DNA of 64,000 nucleotides, taken from Actinoplanes campanulatus (GTDB lineage: Bacteria > Actinomycetota > Actinomycetes > Mycobacteriales > Micromonosporaceae). A model generated the notes under the pieces. That model was given only the letters and a program-made list of their open reading frames with translations, searched no databases and was not told where the DNA came from. The DNA lies in contig NZ_BMPW01000018.1 of NCBI RefSeq assembly GCF_014647795.1, positions 171,343 through 235,342 of the forward strand. The letters are read 5' to 3'. Position numbers and translations under genes: made by a program. Of the stretch, positions 8,798-16,333 are shown piece by piece; the stretch's first letter is position 1, and every line of letters begins with the position of its first letter.

Positions 8798-9335
8798 GGA
8801 CGGAGGATAGGCCTCGCTGCCGGATGTGGTCGTCGTGCCACTCGGAGCCGACCAGGAACCGTTTCACCCCGACCACCTCGAAGCCGTGCTTGGCGTAGAA
8901 CCGGGCGGCCCGCTCGTTCTGCTGGTTGACGCCGAGCCAGCAGGTCGCCGCGCCGGTCTTCGCCGCGGCCTCCAGGGTGCCGGTCATCAGCTCGGCCGCC
9001 GCGCCGCCGCCGTGCCGCTCCGGCGCCAGGTAGAACTTGCTCAGCTCGATGCTGGTCGCCGCGTCCACCACGACCGCCACGTCCGGGTCGCTGATCGGGC
9101 CCCGGACCAGCATCGAATAGCCCACCGGGTGATCGTCGACGGACACCAGCAGCAGGATCCGCCCCGGGTCGGCGAGGTAGCGGGCGAAGCTCTCCACCGA
9201 CAGATGGGCGGCGACGAACGCGTCGATGTCGGCCTGCGTCGTCCCGGGCGGACAGGCCAGGCCGAACGTGCGGGCGGCCAGGTCGTGCAGCGACTTCTCG
9301 TCACCCTTGGTGGCGAAGCGTGTGGTGATCGTCAT
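8790..9335 (-). CDS. GNAT family N-acetyltransferase, first gene of a coupled pair
   Basis: The protein has 181 residues. Conserved GNAT features are FYLAPERHGGGAAAELM (acetyl-CoA loop) and WLGVNQQNERAARFYAKHGF (motif B). The start MTITTRFATKG at 9335 is preferred because the extra upstream codons to 9425 lie over the divergent hexosaminidase start. It is followed by a second GNAT gene overlapping by 8 bp. Two different acetyltransferases in one transcript are a recurrent arrangement, possibly acting on related amine substrates. Confidence 0.88.
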   Translation of the reverse strand: MTITTRFATKGDEKSLHDLAARTFGLACPPGTTQADIDAFVAAHLSVESFARYLADPGRILLLVSVDDHPVGYSMLVRGPISDPDVAVVVDAATSIELSKFYLAPERHGGGAAAELMTGTLEAAAKTGAATCWLGVNQQNERAARFYAKHGFEVVGVKRFLVGSEWHDDHIRQRGLSSVHG

Positions 9336-9347
9336 GGAGAAACTGTT

Positions 9348-9361
9348 TACAATCTTCAGAG
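9348..9361 (+). promoter_or_regulatory. Candidate -10 box giving a leaderless hexosaminidase mRNA
   Basis: TACAAT at 9348-9353 ends 7 nt before the GTG at 9361, and there is no ribosome-binding site between them. This is the geometry of leaderless transcripts, which are common in actinobacteria. A clear -35 element is not seen. Confidence 0.4.
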
Positions 9362-10764
9362 TGAGCGAGCGGACGGTGCAACTCGGCGATGTTATCCCTC
9401 GGCCGGCCTCGGTGCGGCCCGTCACGGACGCGACGTTTCCGATCGTTTCCGGTACGGCCGTCAGCGCGCCGCCGGACCTGGAGCGGGTCGCCGCGCACCT
9501 GGGCCTGCCCCGGGCCGCCGACGGCGCGATCCGCCTGACCCTGGACCGGGAGCTGCCCGCCGAGGGCTACCGGCTGGAGATCACCGCGGACGGCGTGACC
9601 CTCGCCGGCGGCGCCCCGGCGGGCGTCTTCTGGGGCGTCCAGACGCTGCGCCAGCTCGGCCCGGTGCTGCCCGGCGGCGTCATCGAGGACCACCCCCGGT
9701 ACCCCTACCGGGGCGTCATGCTCGACCTGGCCCGGCACTTCTTCACCCCGGACGAGGTGAAGGCGCACATCGACCTGCTGGTCCAGTTCAAGATCAATCA
9801 CCTGCACCTGCACCTCACCGACGACCAGGGCTGGCGGCTGGAGATCCCCGGCTGGCCCCGGCTCACCGAGGTCGGCGGCGGCCCGGGCACCGGCGTGGAC
9901 GGGGCCGGGCCGGGCTTCCTGACCTGCGCCGAGTACGCCGACCTGGTCGCGTACGCCGCCGACCGGTTCGTCACCGTGGTGCCGGAGATCGACATGCCCG
10001 GCCACGTGAACGCGGTGCAGGTCGCCTACCCCGAGCTCACCGCCGACGGGCAGCCGGTCGCGCCGCGCACCGACGCCGAGGTGGGCTACAGCTCGCTGGT
10101 GGCCGGCAAGGAGGAGACGTACGCCTTCGTCGAGGCCGTCCTGAAGACGGTCGCCGACCTGACCCCCGGCCCCTACCTGCACATCGGCGGCGACGAGTGC
10201 ATGGCCACGCCGCCGGGCGACTACCGCGCCTTCCTGGAGCGGGTGCTGCCGATCCCGGCCGCCCACGGCAAGAGCGTGATCGGCTGGCACGAGATCGCCG
10301 CCGTCGACCTGCCGGAGAACGCGATCGTGCAGTTCTGGCGGATCGAGGAGTCCGACGAGGCGGTGGCCCGGGCCGCGGCGTCCGGCCGGCGCGTCATCGT
10401 CTCCCCGGCCGACCGCACCTACCTTGACATGAAGTACGACGCCGGCAGCCCGCTCGGGCTGGACTGGGCCGGGCACCTGACGGTCGAGCGGGCGTACGAC
10501 TGGGATCCGGCCGAGCGGCTGCCCGGCGTCGGCGAGGAGGCGATCCTCGGCGTCGAGGCGCCGCTCTGGTCGGAGACCCTGCGCAGCGTCGACGACGTGC
10601 GCTACCTGACCTTCCCCCGGCTGCCCGCGGTGGCCGAGGTGGCGTGGTCACCGCGCGGAGGCCGGGACTGGGCGTCGTTCCGGGAGCGGCTGGCCGCCTT
10701 CGGGCCGCGCTGGACCGCCGCCGGGATCAACTTCCATCGAGCGCCCGAGATCGACTGGCACTGA
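9361..10764 (+). CDS. Beta-N-acetylhexosaminidase, glycoside hydrolase family 20
   Basis: The enzyme has 467 residues. The N-terminal segment is an alpha/beta GH20b-like domain. The TIM barrel follows, with HLHLTDDQGWRLEIPGWP, the catalytic Asp-Glu pair at 278-279 (IGGDECM) that performs substrate-assisted hydrolysis, and a C-terminal EAPLWSETL segment. It removes terminal GlcNAc/GalNAc from chitin fragments, peptidoglycan or glycans. No signal peptide is apparent, so it is probably intracellular. GTG 9361 is preferred over an ATG at 9334 that overlaps the divergent GNAT start. Its last 38 bp overlap the convergent P450 gene. Confidence 0.92.
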   Translation: MSERTVQLGDVIPRPASVRPVTDATFPIVSGTAVSAPPDLERVAAHLGLPRAADGAIRLTLDRELPAEGYRLEITADGVTLAGGAPAGVFWGVQTLRQLGPVLPGGVIEDHPRYPYRGVMLDLARHFFTPDEVKAHIDLLVQFKINHLHLHLTDDQGWRLEIPGWPRLTEVGGGPGTGVDGAGPGFLTCAEYADLVAYAADRFVTVVPEIDMPGHVNAVQVAYPELTADGQPVAPRTDAEVGYSSLVAGKEETYAFVEAVLKTVADLTPGPYLHIGGDECMATPPGDYRAFLERVLPIPAAHGKSVIGWHEIAAVDLPENAIVQFWRIEESDEAVARAAASGRRVIVSPADRTYLDMKYDAGSPLGLDWAGHLTVERAYDWDPAERLPGVGEEAILGVEAPLWSETLRSVDDVRYLTFPRLPAVAEVAWSPRGGRDWASFRERLAAFGPRWTAAGINFHRAPEIDWH

Positions 10765-11989
10765 CCTCGCGGATCACCGCGTGCTCCGGGACGACCACCT
10801 GGATCCGGTCCCGGGGCAGCGCCGGGATCCGGGACAGGTCGATCGCGGTGTCCTGCGGCGGCAGATAGTGGTCCAGCGCCGCGAGCCGCCGGACCAGGGT
10901 GCCGAGCACGGCGACGGTGATCCTCTCGCCCGGGCAGCGGTGCCCGGTCCGGGGATCCCCGCCGCCCTGCGGGATGAGATCGAAGTCGCCGATCTCCCGG
11001 CCCAGGAACCGTGCCGGCGAGAACGCGTACGGCTCCGGCCACAGCTCCGGGTCGTGGTTCTGCCCGTAGACGTCGAGCAGCACCAGCGTCCCGGTCGGGA
11101 TCGGCTCGCCCTGGAAGAAGGCGTCCCGGACGGCCCGGCCCCCGAGGAACGGGGCGAACGGGTAGAACCGCCGCACCTCGTGCACGAACGCCTCGGTGTA
11201 GTCGTCGTCGCCGGAGCGGATCCGGGCCTGATGACGCGGCCACATGTCCATGGCGTGCGCGGCGAACGCCAGGTACCAGGCCACCGCGATCGCCGGGCGG
11301 ATGATGTTCAGCAGCTCGACGGCGGCCACCCGCGGGTCCAGCCGGGCGCCGTCCTCGGTGTGGTGCGCCACGGCGGACAGGACGGTGCCCGAGCGCGGCT
11401 TCGCCCGTACCGCTGAAATGATCTTGGAAAATCGCCTCTCCTCCCGGCGGCGTGCCGCGAGGGCCCGCGCGGTGCGCGGCCCGACCGCCGCGAACCCGTC
11501 GACCATCGCAGCGCAATGCCTGGCCAGGGCGTTCACCTCACGCTCCCGCAGGGGTACGCCCACCCAGCGCGACACCGCGGAGGCGAGGATCCGGGTCGCC
11601 TCGTCGAAGAGCCGCACCGGCGGACCGCCCCGCCACCGCTCGGCGGCCGAGTCGAACGCCTCCCCGGCCAGCTCGGCCAGCCGGTCGGCGCCGTCGTCCG
11701 TCAGCAGCGACGTGAACAGCGCCTTCCGGTGCCGGTGCGCCGTCCCGTCCAGGTTCTGCACCCCGCCGTCGCCGAAGAGGGTGCGCACCACGAGATCCGG
11801 CAGCGCCGAGTGCCGCTCCAGGTTGCCGGTGCCGTAGAAGAACTGCGCCGCGGACGGGCCGCAGATGCCGACAGCCAGCCGGCCCAGCACCCGGGTCCGC
11901 ACCGCGCCGCCACCCGCCCGGCGGCGCAGATCGGGCAGCCACGCGTACCCCTTCAGGGCGACGGCCAGTGTCTGATCGAGGTCAGCCAT
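10727..11989 (-). CDS. Cytochrome P450, CYP152 (fatty acid peroxygenase) type
   Basis: The protein has 420 residues. The haem-binding segment is GGGDPRTGHRCPGE with the axial Cys at residue 352. The GGGD-x-x-x-GHRCPGE form is characteristic of CYP152 peroxygenases (P450 BSbeta, SPalpha, OleT) and differs from the usual FGxGxHxCxG. CYP152 enzymes use H2O2 directly to hydroxylate or decarboxylate fatty acids, so no redox partner is expected, and none is nearby. The start MADLDQTL at 11989 is chosen over upstream in-frame codons because it matches the family N terminus. The 3' end overlaps the hexosaminidase gene by 38 bp. Confidence 0.88.
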   Translation of the reverse strand: MADLDQTLAVALKGYAWLPDLRRRAGGGAVRTRVLGRLAVGICGPSAAQFFYGTGNLERHSALPDLVVRTLFGDGGVQNLDGTAHRHRKALFTSLLTDDGADRLAELAGEAFDSAAERWRGGPPVRLFDEATRILASAVSRWVGVPLREREVNALARHCAAMVDGFAAVGPRTARALAARRREERRFSKIISAVRAKPRSGTVLSAVAHHTEDGARLDPRVAAVELLNIIRPAIAVAWYLAFAAHAMDMWPRHQARIRSGDDDYTEAFVHEVRRFYPFAPFLGGRAVRDAFFQGEPIPTGTLVLLDVYGQNHDPELWPEPYAFSPARFLGREIGDFDLIPQGGGDPRTGHRCPGERITVAVLGTLVRRLAALDHYLPPQDTAIDLSRIPALPRDRIQVVVPEHAVIREVSASRSRALDGS

Positions 11990-12080
11990 ACCGCTCCGTA
12001 TAACCAGCAGTCCGGACACGAAACGGTTACGTACGGTTTTGGCCCTACGCTGGGTGGCCGGTCTGGGGGAGGAGTACGGC

Positions 12081-14027
12081 TTGAGTAGGAATGCACCACC
12101 GGTGGCGACGCGGTCGGCCATCGCGCTGGCCGGGTTTCCGGTCGTCGCCGGGCTCCAGCTCGCCGCCGTGCTGCTGCTCCTCTGGGCGGTCCTGTCGGTG
12201 CTGCCCAGCGCCGTCGCGCTGCGGGCCGGGGTGCCGCTGAGCATCGCCACCGTCGGCGCCCTGGGATACGAGACCTGGCGGGCCCTGCACACCCGTCGGC
12301 GCACCCCGGCCGGGGTGGCGGTCACCCGCCGGCAGGCCCCGAAGCTGTGGGAGCTGATCGACGGCGCCGCCGCGGCCGCCGGGGTCCGCCCGCCGGACGG
12401 GGTCACCGTGGTCGCCGACGCCACCGCGGCCCTCGGCGAGCGCACCCGGGTGCTCGGCCTGATCGGTGGGCGACGCGACCTCTACCTGGGCCTGCCGCTG
12501 CTCCAGGCGCTCCCGCCGGCCCGGCTCCGGGCGGTGGTCGCGCACGAGCTGGCGCACGGCTCGCCGAAACTCGGCCGGTGGGCGCCGCTCGCCTACCGCG
12601 GCCGGGTCGCGGTCGGCCGGATGGCGCCGCGGCTCTCCCGGCGCAATCCGGCCGGGGCGGTGCTCCGCGCGTACGCGAGGTTCTATCGCCGGATGGACGC
12701 CCCGTTCAGCCGCGCCCAGGAACTGGCCGCCGACCGGATCGCGGCCGACCACGCCGGGGTGGCCGACGCCGTGGCCGCGCTGCGGGACCTGCCCGCGCTG
12801 GCCGGCATGCAGCGCCTGTTCCACGCCGAATACGTGGGGCCCGGCTGGCAGGCCGGTTACGTGCCGGACGACGTGTTCGGCGGGCTGTTGCGGGTGCTGG
12901 CCGCCCGGTCGGTGGAGATGAGCATGCTGCGGGCCGCCGAGCCGGCGCCGAGTGGTCCGTGGGACACCCACCCGCCGCTGGCCGAGCGGGTGGCGGCCCT
13001 GACCCCGGAGCCCTCCCCAGCCGCTTCCGATACCGCGCCCCCTTCTGATGCCGCGTCCGCGCCCGAGGAGTCGCCCGCAGAGGAGACCGTGTCCGAGGAG
13101 AAACCCGCGGAACCGGACGAGGAGCTCGTCCCTGATCTGCCCGCGCTCGGGCGGGCGCTCCAGGCGGTGGCCTTCCCGCCGCGCGGGCGCACCGTGGTGA
13201 GCTGGGACGAATGCCTCAGCTTCGCCCGTACCATGGAGATGGAACGGGAAGCGGAAGCCGCCCTCGCGGCGATCTCGCGCGCCTCGGACGCGGCCGTTCC
13301 GGACGCCGCGCATCTGCTCACCCTGGTCGCCGACGGCCGGCTGCGTGCCGCGGCCGGCGCGGTCTTCCCGGACACGTCACCGGAGGAGATCACCGCGCGG
13401 ATCGTCGACCTGCTCGGGCTCATGCTGGCCCTCGCCGCACTGCGCGGCGGCGTGGCCCGCTGGCGGCACAGCTGGACCGGAGCGGCCGAGGTGGTCGCCG
13501 TCGACGGCGCCAACCTGAACCTCGCCGAACTCGCCGCCGCGGCCGCCGACCCGGAGACCGCCGAGGCGGTCCGGACCTATCTGACCGAGAACGGCTTCGA
13601 CCTGGCCGCGCGGGCGGACCAGCGCGCCGCGGCCCGCGCCCGGGTGCTCGGCGGGCTGGTCAACCTGTCCGCGGACGGCACGCGTACCGATCTGCTGATC
13701 ACCGACCTGGGCCTGCTGCTGGTGCCGGGCCTGCCGCGGGGCCGGGGCGTCGAGGCGAAACGCCGGCTGACCCGGATCGCGGCCGACGGTGTCCCGGCCG
13801 GCACCGAGCCGCCCGCCGAGCCCGATTCCGATCAGGAGGTACGCCGGTTCGTGCCGTTCGCCGATGTCGCCGGGGTGACCGTCCTACCCGGACGGCGAAA
13901 GGGCTGGGTCCTCGGTCTGCGGGACGGCGGCAACCTGTCCCTGCGCCCCGCCCTCGACGCCGATGAGCTGCCCGGAGGCTGGGCGGCCTGGGACGAGGCC
14001 GTGACCTTCCTGGCCGGAACCCGCTGA
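12081..14027 (+). CDS. M48-like membrane zinc metallopeptidase with large C-terminal domain
   Basis: The protein has 648 residues. Two hydrophobic segments at about 15-60 anchor it. The zinc motif HELAH is at 155-159, and a third-ligand segment follows (AQELAADRIAADHAG, ExxxD type), as in M48 peptidases. A low-complexity acidic stretch rich in E, A and P lies near residues 315-350. A further 300-residue C-terminal region is of unknown function. The TTG start at 12081 has a GGAGGAG site 6 nt upstream. Residues upstream from 12039 are unlikely to be translated. M48 enzymes act in membrane protein quality control. The C-terminal half is unassigned. Confidence 0.8.
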   Translation: MSRNAPPVATRSAIALAGFPVVAGLQLAAVLLLLWAVLSVLPSAVALRAGVPLSIATVGALGYETWRALHTRRRTPAGVAVTRRQAPKLWELIDGAAAAAGVRPPDGVTVVADATAALGERTRVLGLIGGRRDLYLGLPLLQALPPARLRAVVAHELAHGSPKLGRWAPLAYRGRVAVGRMAPRLSRRNPAGAVLRAYARFYRRMDAPFSRAQELAADRIAADHAGVADAVAALRDLPALAGMQRLFHAEYVGPGWQAGYVPDDVFGGLLRVLAARSVEMSMLRAAEPAPSGPWDTHPPLAERVAALTPEPSPAASDTAPPSDAASAPEESPAEETVSEEKPAEPDEELVPDLPALGRALQAVAFPPRGRTVVSWDECLSFARTMEMEREAEAALAAISRASDAAVPDAAHLLTLVADGRLRAAAGAVFPDTSPEEITARIVDLLGLMLALAALRGGVARWRHSWTGAAEVVAVDGANLNLAELAAAAADPETAEAVRTYLTENGFDLAARADQRAAARARVLGGLVNLSADGTRTDLLITDLGLLLVPGLPRGRGVEAKRRLTRIAADGVPAGTEPPAEPDSDQEVRRFVPFADVAGVTVLPGRRKGWVLGLRDGGNLSLRPALDADELPGGWAAWDEAVTFLAGTR

Positions 14028-14177
14028 CCCGAGTCGCCTGTCCGACGATTCCGCAACCGTTACGTCACTTTGGGTCACAATAACTCCAGCGATTGTTTGC
14101 TTCGCCGGCGTCCGAATTGGGTAGCAGGTCCCGGAGCGGGGCGCGACGATCGTCTCGGACGCGGGGGAGGGGCCGTC

Positions 14178-14639
14178 ATGGAGCGAGGTCCGTTGGCGCT
14201 CTTCGGGGCGATCGTGTCGGTCGGCTTGGGTCCCGCCCTGTGGCTGGGCGCGCAGCTCGGCGCGGTGAACCTGGCGCCCAGCCAGCGGCCGGCCCCGGTG
14301 AACGAGCAGTTCCCCGGTGTCGACATGGACTTCGGCGGCGCCGGCGCGGGTGATCCGGCCGTCGATCCGATGTCCACCTACCCGTTCACGCCGTACCACC
14401 CGCCCACGTCGACGGCGCCCGCGAAGCGGAAGCAGGCCGCCCCGGCGAGCCCCGCGACGGTCGAACCGGTGCAGCCGTCCCCGCCGCCGGCCTCCCCGTC
14501 GTCCGCTCCGCCGTCCTCGCCGTCGACCGCACCGGCCGGGCCGTCGCCCAGCACCGCGCCGGTGTCGCCGTCGCCTTCCCCGTCGCCCGAATGCTCCGAG
14601 CCGGAGGCCGGCGTCGATCCCGATCCGTCGGCACGTTGA
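14178..14639 (+). CDS. Small membrane-anchored proline/serine-rich protein
   Basis: The protein has 153 residues. The N terminus is a hydrophobic helix (PLALFGAIVSVGLGPALWLGAQLG) acting as a signal or anchor. The remainder is low in structure, dominated by Pro, Ser and Ala with (SP)n runs such as SPSPSPSP, so it is probably exposed outside the membrane. The ATG has a GGGGAGG site 8 nt upstream. Function is not recognised. The stop codon lies inside a strong bidirectional hairpin. Confidence 0.7.
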   Translation: MERGPLALFGAIVSVGLGPALWLGAQLGAVNLAPSQRPAPVNEQFPGVDMDFGGAGAGDPAVDPMSTYPFTPYHPPTSTAPAKRKQAAPASPATVEPVQPSPPPASPSSAPPSSPSTAPAGPSPSTAPVSPSPSPSPECSEPEAGVDPDPSAR

Positions 14640-14671
14640 GGGGGAGCCGCGAACGGCTCCCCCTCAACGTG
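14632..14671. terminator. Bidirectional hairpin terminator between convergent genes
   Basis: A perfect 18-bp stem (CACGTTGAGGGGGAGCCG and its complement) with the tetraloop CGAA. The left arm includes the stop codon of the plus-strand gene. The right arm lies 8 bp from the 3' end of the minus-strand gene at 14680. Confidence 0.8.
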
Positions 14672-14679
14672 TGCGGCGG

Positions 14680-15387
14680 TCAGAGGCCCAGCAGCCGGTC
14701 CAGGATGTCCCGGTAGCTACGCAGCTCGACACGCAGCGCCTCGGTCTCGTCGGTGCCGGTGGACAGTGAGCCGCGGTGGTCGCGCAGCGCCTTGGCCAGC
14801 TTGTCGACCGCCTCGTCCACCAGTCCGGCCGCCTCGCCGGTGGCCGCCTTCGGGTCGTCGACGAAACGCAGCTGGATGTCGCGCCACCGCTCGCGCAGCG
14901 ACTCGACGTCGCCGCCCGGGAACAGCGCCACCGGGCCGGAGAGCGGCTTCTCCGCGGCGGGCCGCGGATCGTCCACAGCGGAGTCGGTCTCCGGGGTCAG
15001 GTGCGGGTCGTCGAAGGTCCGCCGATCCTCGATCGCCTGGTCCACCGCGGCGTCGTCCTTGTGCACGTCGTCCTCGGCGTCGGCCGTGTCGGCCTTGGCG
15101 GTGCCGTCCTCGAAGGCGACGGTACGGTCGGCGGCCGGCTCGGCGGCGGCGGTGGGGATCCGGTCGGTGCGCTCCGGGTCGTCGCCGACCGCGGAGGTGC
15201 CCACCGCGACGGGCTGCTGGTCCGGGCCGGTTTCCCGCTGCCACGGCGATCCGGCCCGCTGCTGCGGGACCGGCCGCGGGGCGGTCCCGTCGGCGCCGTC
15301 GTGTTCCTTGGCCTGGTTGTTCTGATCGGTCTGATCCGTCTGGCCGGTCTCGTCGGTCTCGTTGGCCTCGTTGGAGAAGAAGCGCAT
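14680..15387 (-). CDS. Acidic protein with QxRFVDxPK domain, paralogue of the adjacent gene
   Basis: The protein has 235 residues. The first about 150 are low-complexity and hydrophilic (repeated T/D/Q/N, e.g. DETGQTDQTDQNNQ), probably disordered. The last about 80 form a helical domain with WRDIQLRFVDDPKAA and a closing LRSYRDILDRLLGL. The same domain is in the protein encoded just upstream (15400-16020), so the pair arose by duplication. The spacing of 12 bp indicates an operon. I recognise the domain as recurrent in actinobacteria but know no function. No signal peptide or membrane helix is seen, so it is probably cytoplasmic. Confidence 0.8.
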   Translation of the reverse strand: MRFFSNEANETDETGQTDQTDQNNQAKEHDGADGTAPRPVPQQRAGSPWQRETGPDQQPVAVGTSAVGDDPERTDRIPTAAAEPAADRTVAFEDGTAKADTADAEDDVHKDDAAVDQAIEDRRTFDDPHLTPETDSAVDDPRPAAEKPLSGPVALFPGGDVESLRERWRDIQLRFVDDPKAATGEAAGLVDEAVDKLAKALRDHRGSLSTGTDETEALRVELRSYRDILDRLLGL

Positions 15388-15399
15388 CGTCGGGGCTCC

Positions 15400-16020
15400 T
15401 CAGCGGCTGGTGGCGTCGGTTTCAGGAGTGGTTCCGGTGCGGGGCGCGGCCTCGGCGGCCGGCCGGGGCGCCGGGGTGGTGTGCGCGACCGGGTCCTCGC
15501 CGAGCAGGTCGGCGAAGAGAGCGCGGTAGTGGACGAGCGCCTGGCGCAGATCCTCGGTCTCGGCCCGGCCGTCCCGGCTGCGGATGCTGATCTCGTGGGC
15601 GGAGCGGTAGTGCTCCAGGGTGGCGGCGTGCTCCACGGACAGGTCGGCGAGCCGCTCGTCGTAGTCGCCGGTCGGGTAGCCGCGCTCGGTGATCAGGCGG
15701 GTGACCAGCTCGTCGGCGGTCGCCACCGCCTCCTTCGGGCTGTCCACGAACCGGATCTGGACCTCTTCCCAGGCGGCGGCGTACCGGGTCCGGGACTCGG
15801 CGGAGAGCGGCTCGATCTCCAGCTTCGCGTGCCGCTTGGTGCGCTCGAGCAGCTCCTTCTCGGCCTCGGAGCGGCTGCCGGTGTCGGCGACCACGCGGTC
15901 GTACTCCGGGCCGAAGGTCTGCCGCAACCGGCGGCGGCGCGCGGCCTGGACACCGACCACGACCGCGGCCAGCACCAGGAGGACGACGACTATCAGGACG
16001 ATGGTGGCGGTGGTGGACAT
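15400..16020 (-). CDS. Membrane-anchored protein with QxRFVDxPK domain
   Basis: The protein has 206 residues. A single N-terminal transmembrane helix (TIVLIVVVLLVLAAVVVGVQA) is followed by an Arg-rich stop-transfer segment. A helical domain follows with WEEVQIRFVDSPKEAV and LRQALVHYRALFADLLGE, matching the downstream gene product, and a Pro/Ala/Thr-rich tail closes it. The start at 16020 is chosen over the frame extending to 16164 because it places the anchor at the N terminus. The cytoplasmic domain faces in. With its soluble paralogue it may form a membrane-cytosol pair. Function is unknown. Confidence 0.8.
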   Translation of the reverse strand: MSTTATIVLIVVVLLVLAAVVVGVQAARRRRLRQTFGPEYDRVVADTGSRSEAEKELLERTKRHAKLEIEPLSAESRTRYAAAWEEVQIRFVDSPKEAVATADELVTRLITERGYPTGDYDERLADLSVEHAATLEHYRSAHEISIRSRDGRAETEDLRQALVHYRALFADLLGEDPVAHTTPAPRPAAEAAPRTGTTPETDATSR

Positions 16021-16333
16021 CAGGTTCCTCCTTCTTCCATCGCCTGTATTCCCATCCGATACCACGCGCCAATCCCACCGCGCCGAATAAGGGGTGAGCG
16101 GGACGCCACTGTCGTAAGACCGACGATCTAGCGAAAAAGATCGTGAGGCGTTCTGGCTGGACAAACAGGAGGAAGACGGCCGCTGGAGCGGTTTCGGGAA
16201 CTAGCTGAGACGGACGTCATTACGTATTCTTCCGCAAGCGTGCCCACGGGTGTGCCGGTCGTCCCCCGCCGACCGGCCGGTGCCACGGGCGGCGCGCTGG
16301 TCGTTCCCTGCCGAACCCCTCGGGCGGAGCCTG
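16021..16333. other. Divergent intergenic region upstream of the conservon
   Basis: These 313 bp separate the minus-strand pair from cvnA and hold no convincing gene. Relatively AT-rich patches occur at 16120-16165 and 16210-16230. TATTCT near 16223 could be a -10 element for cvnA, but no good -35 partner is seen. Confidence 0.4.
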
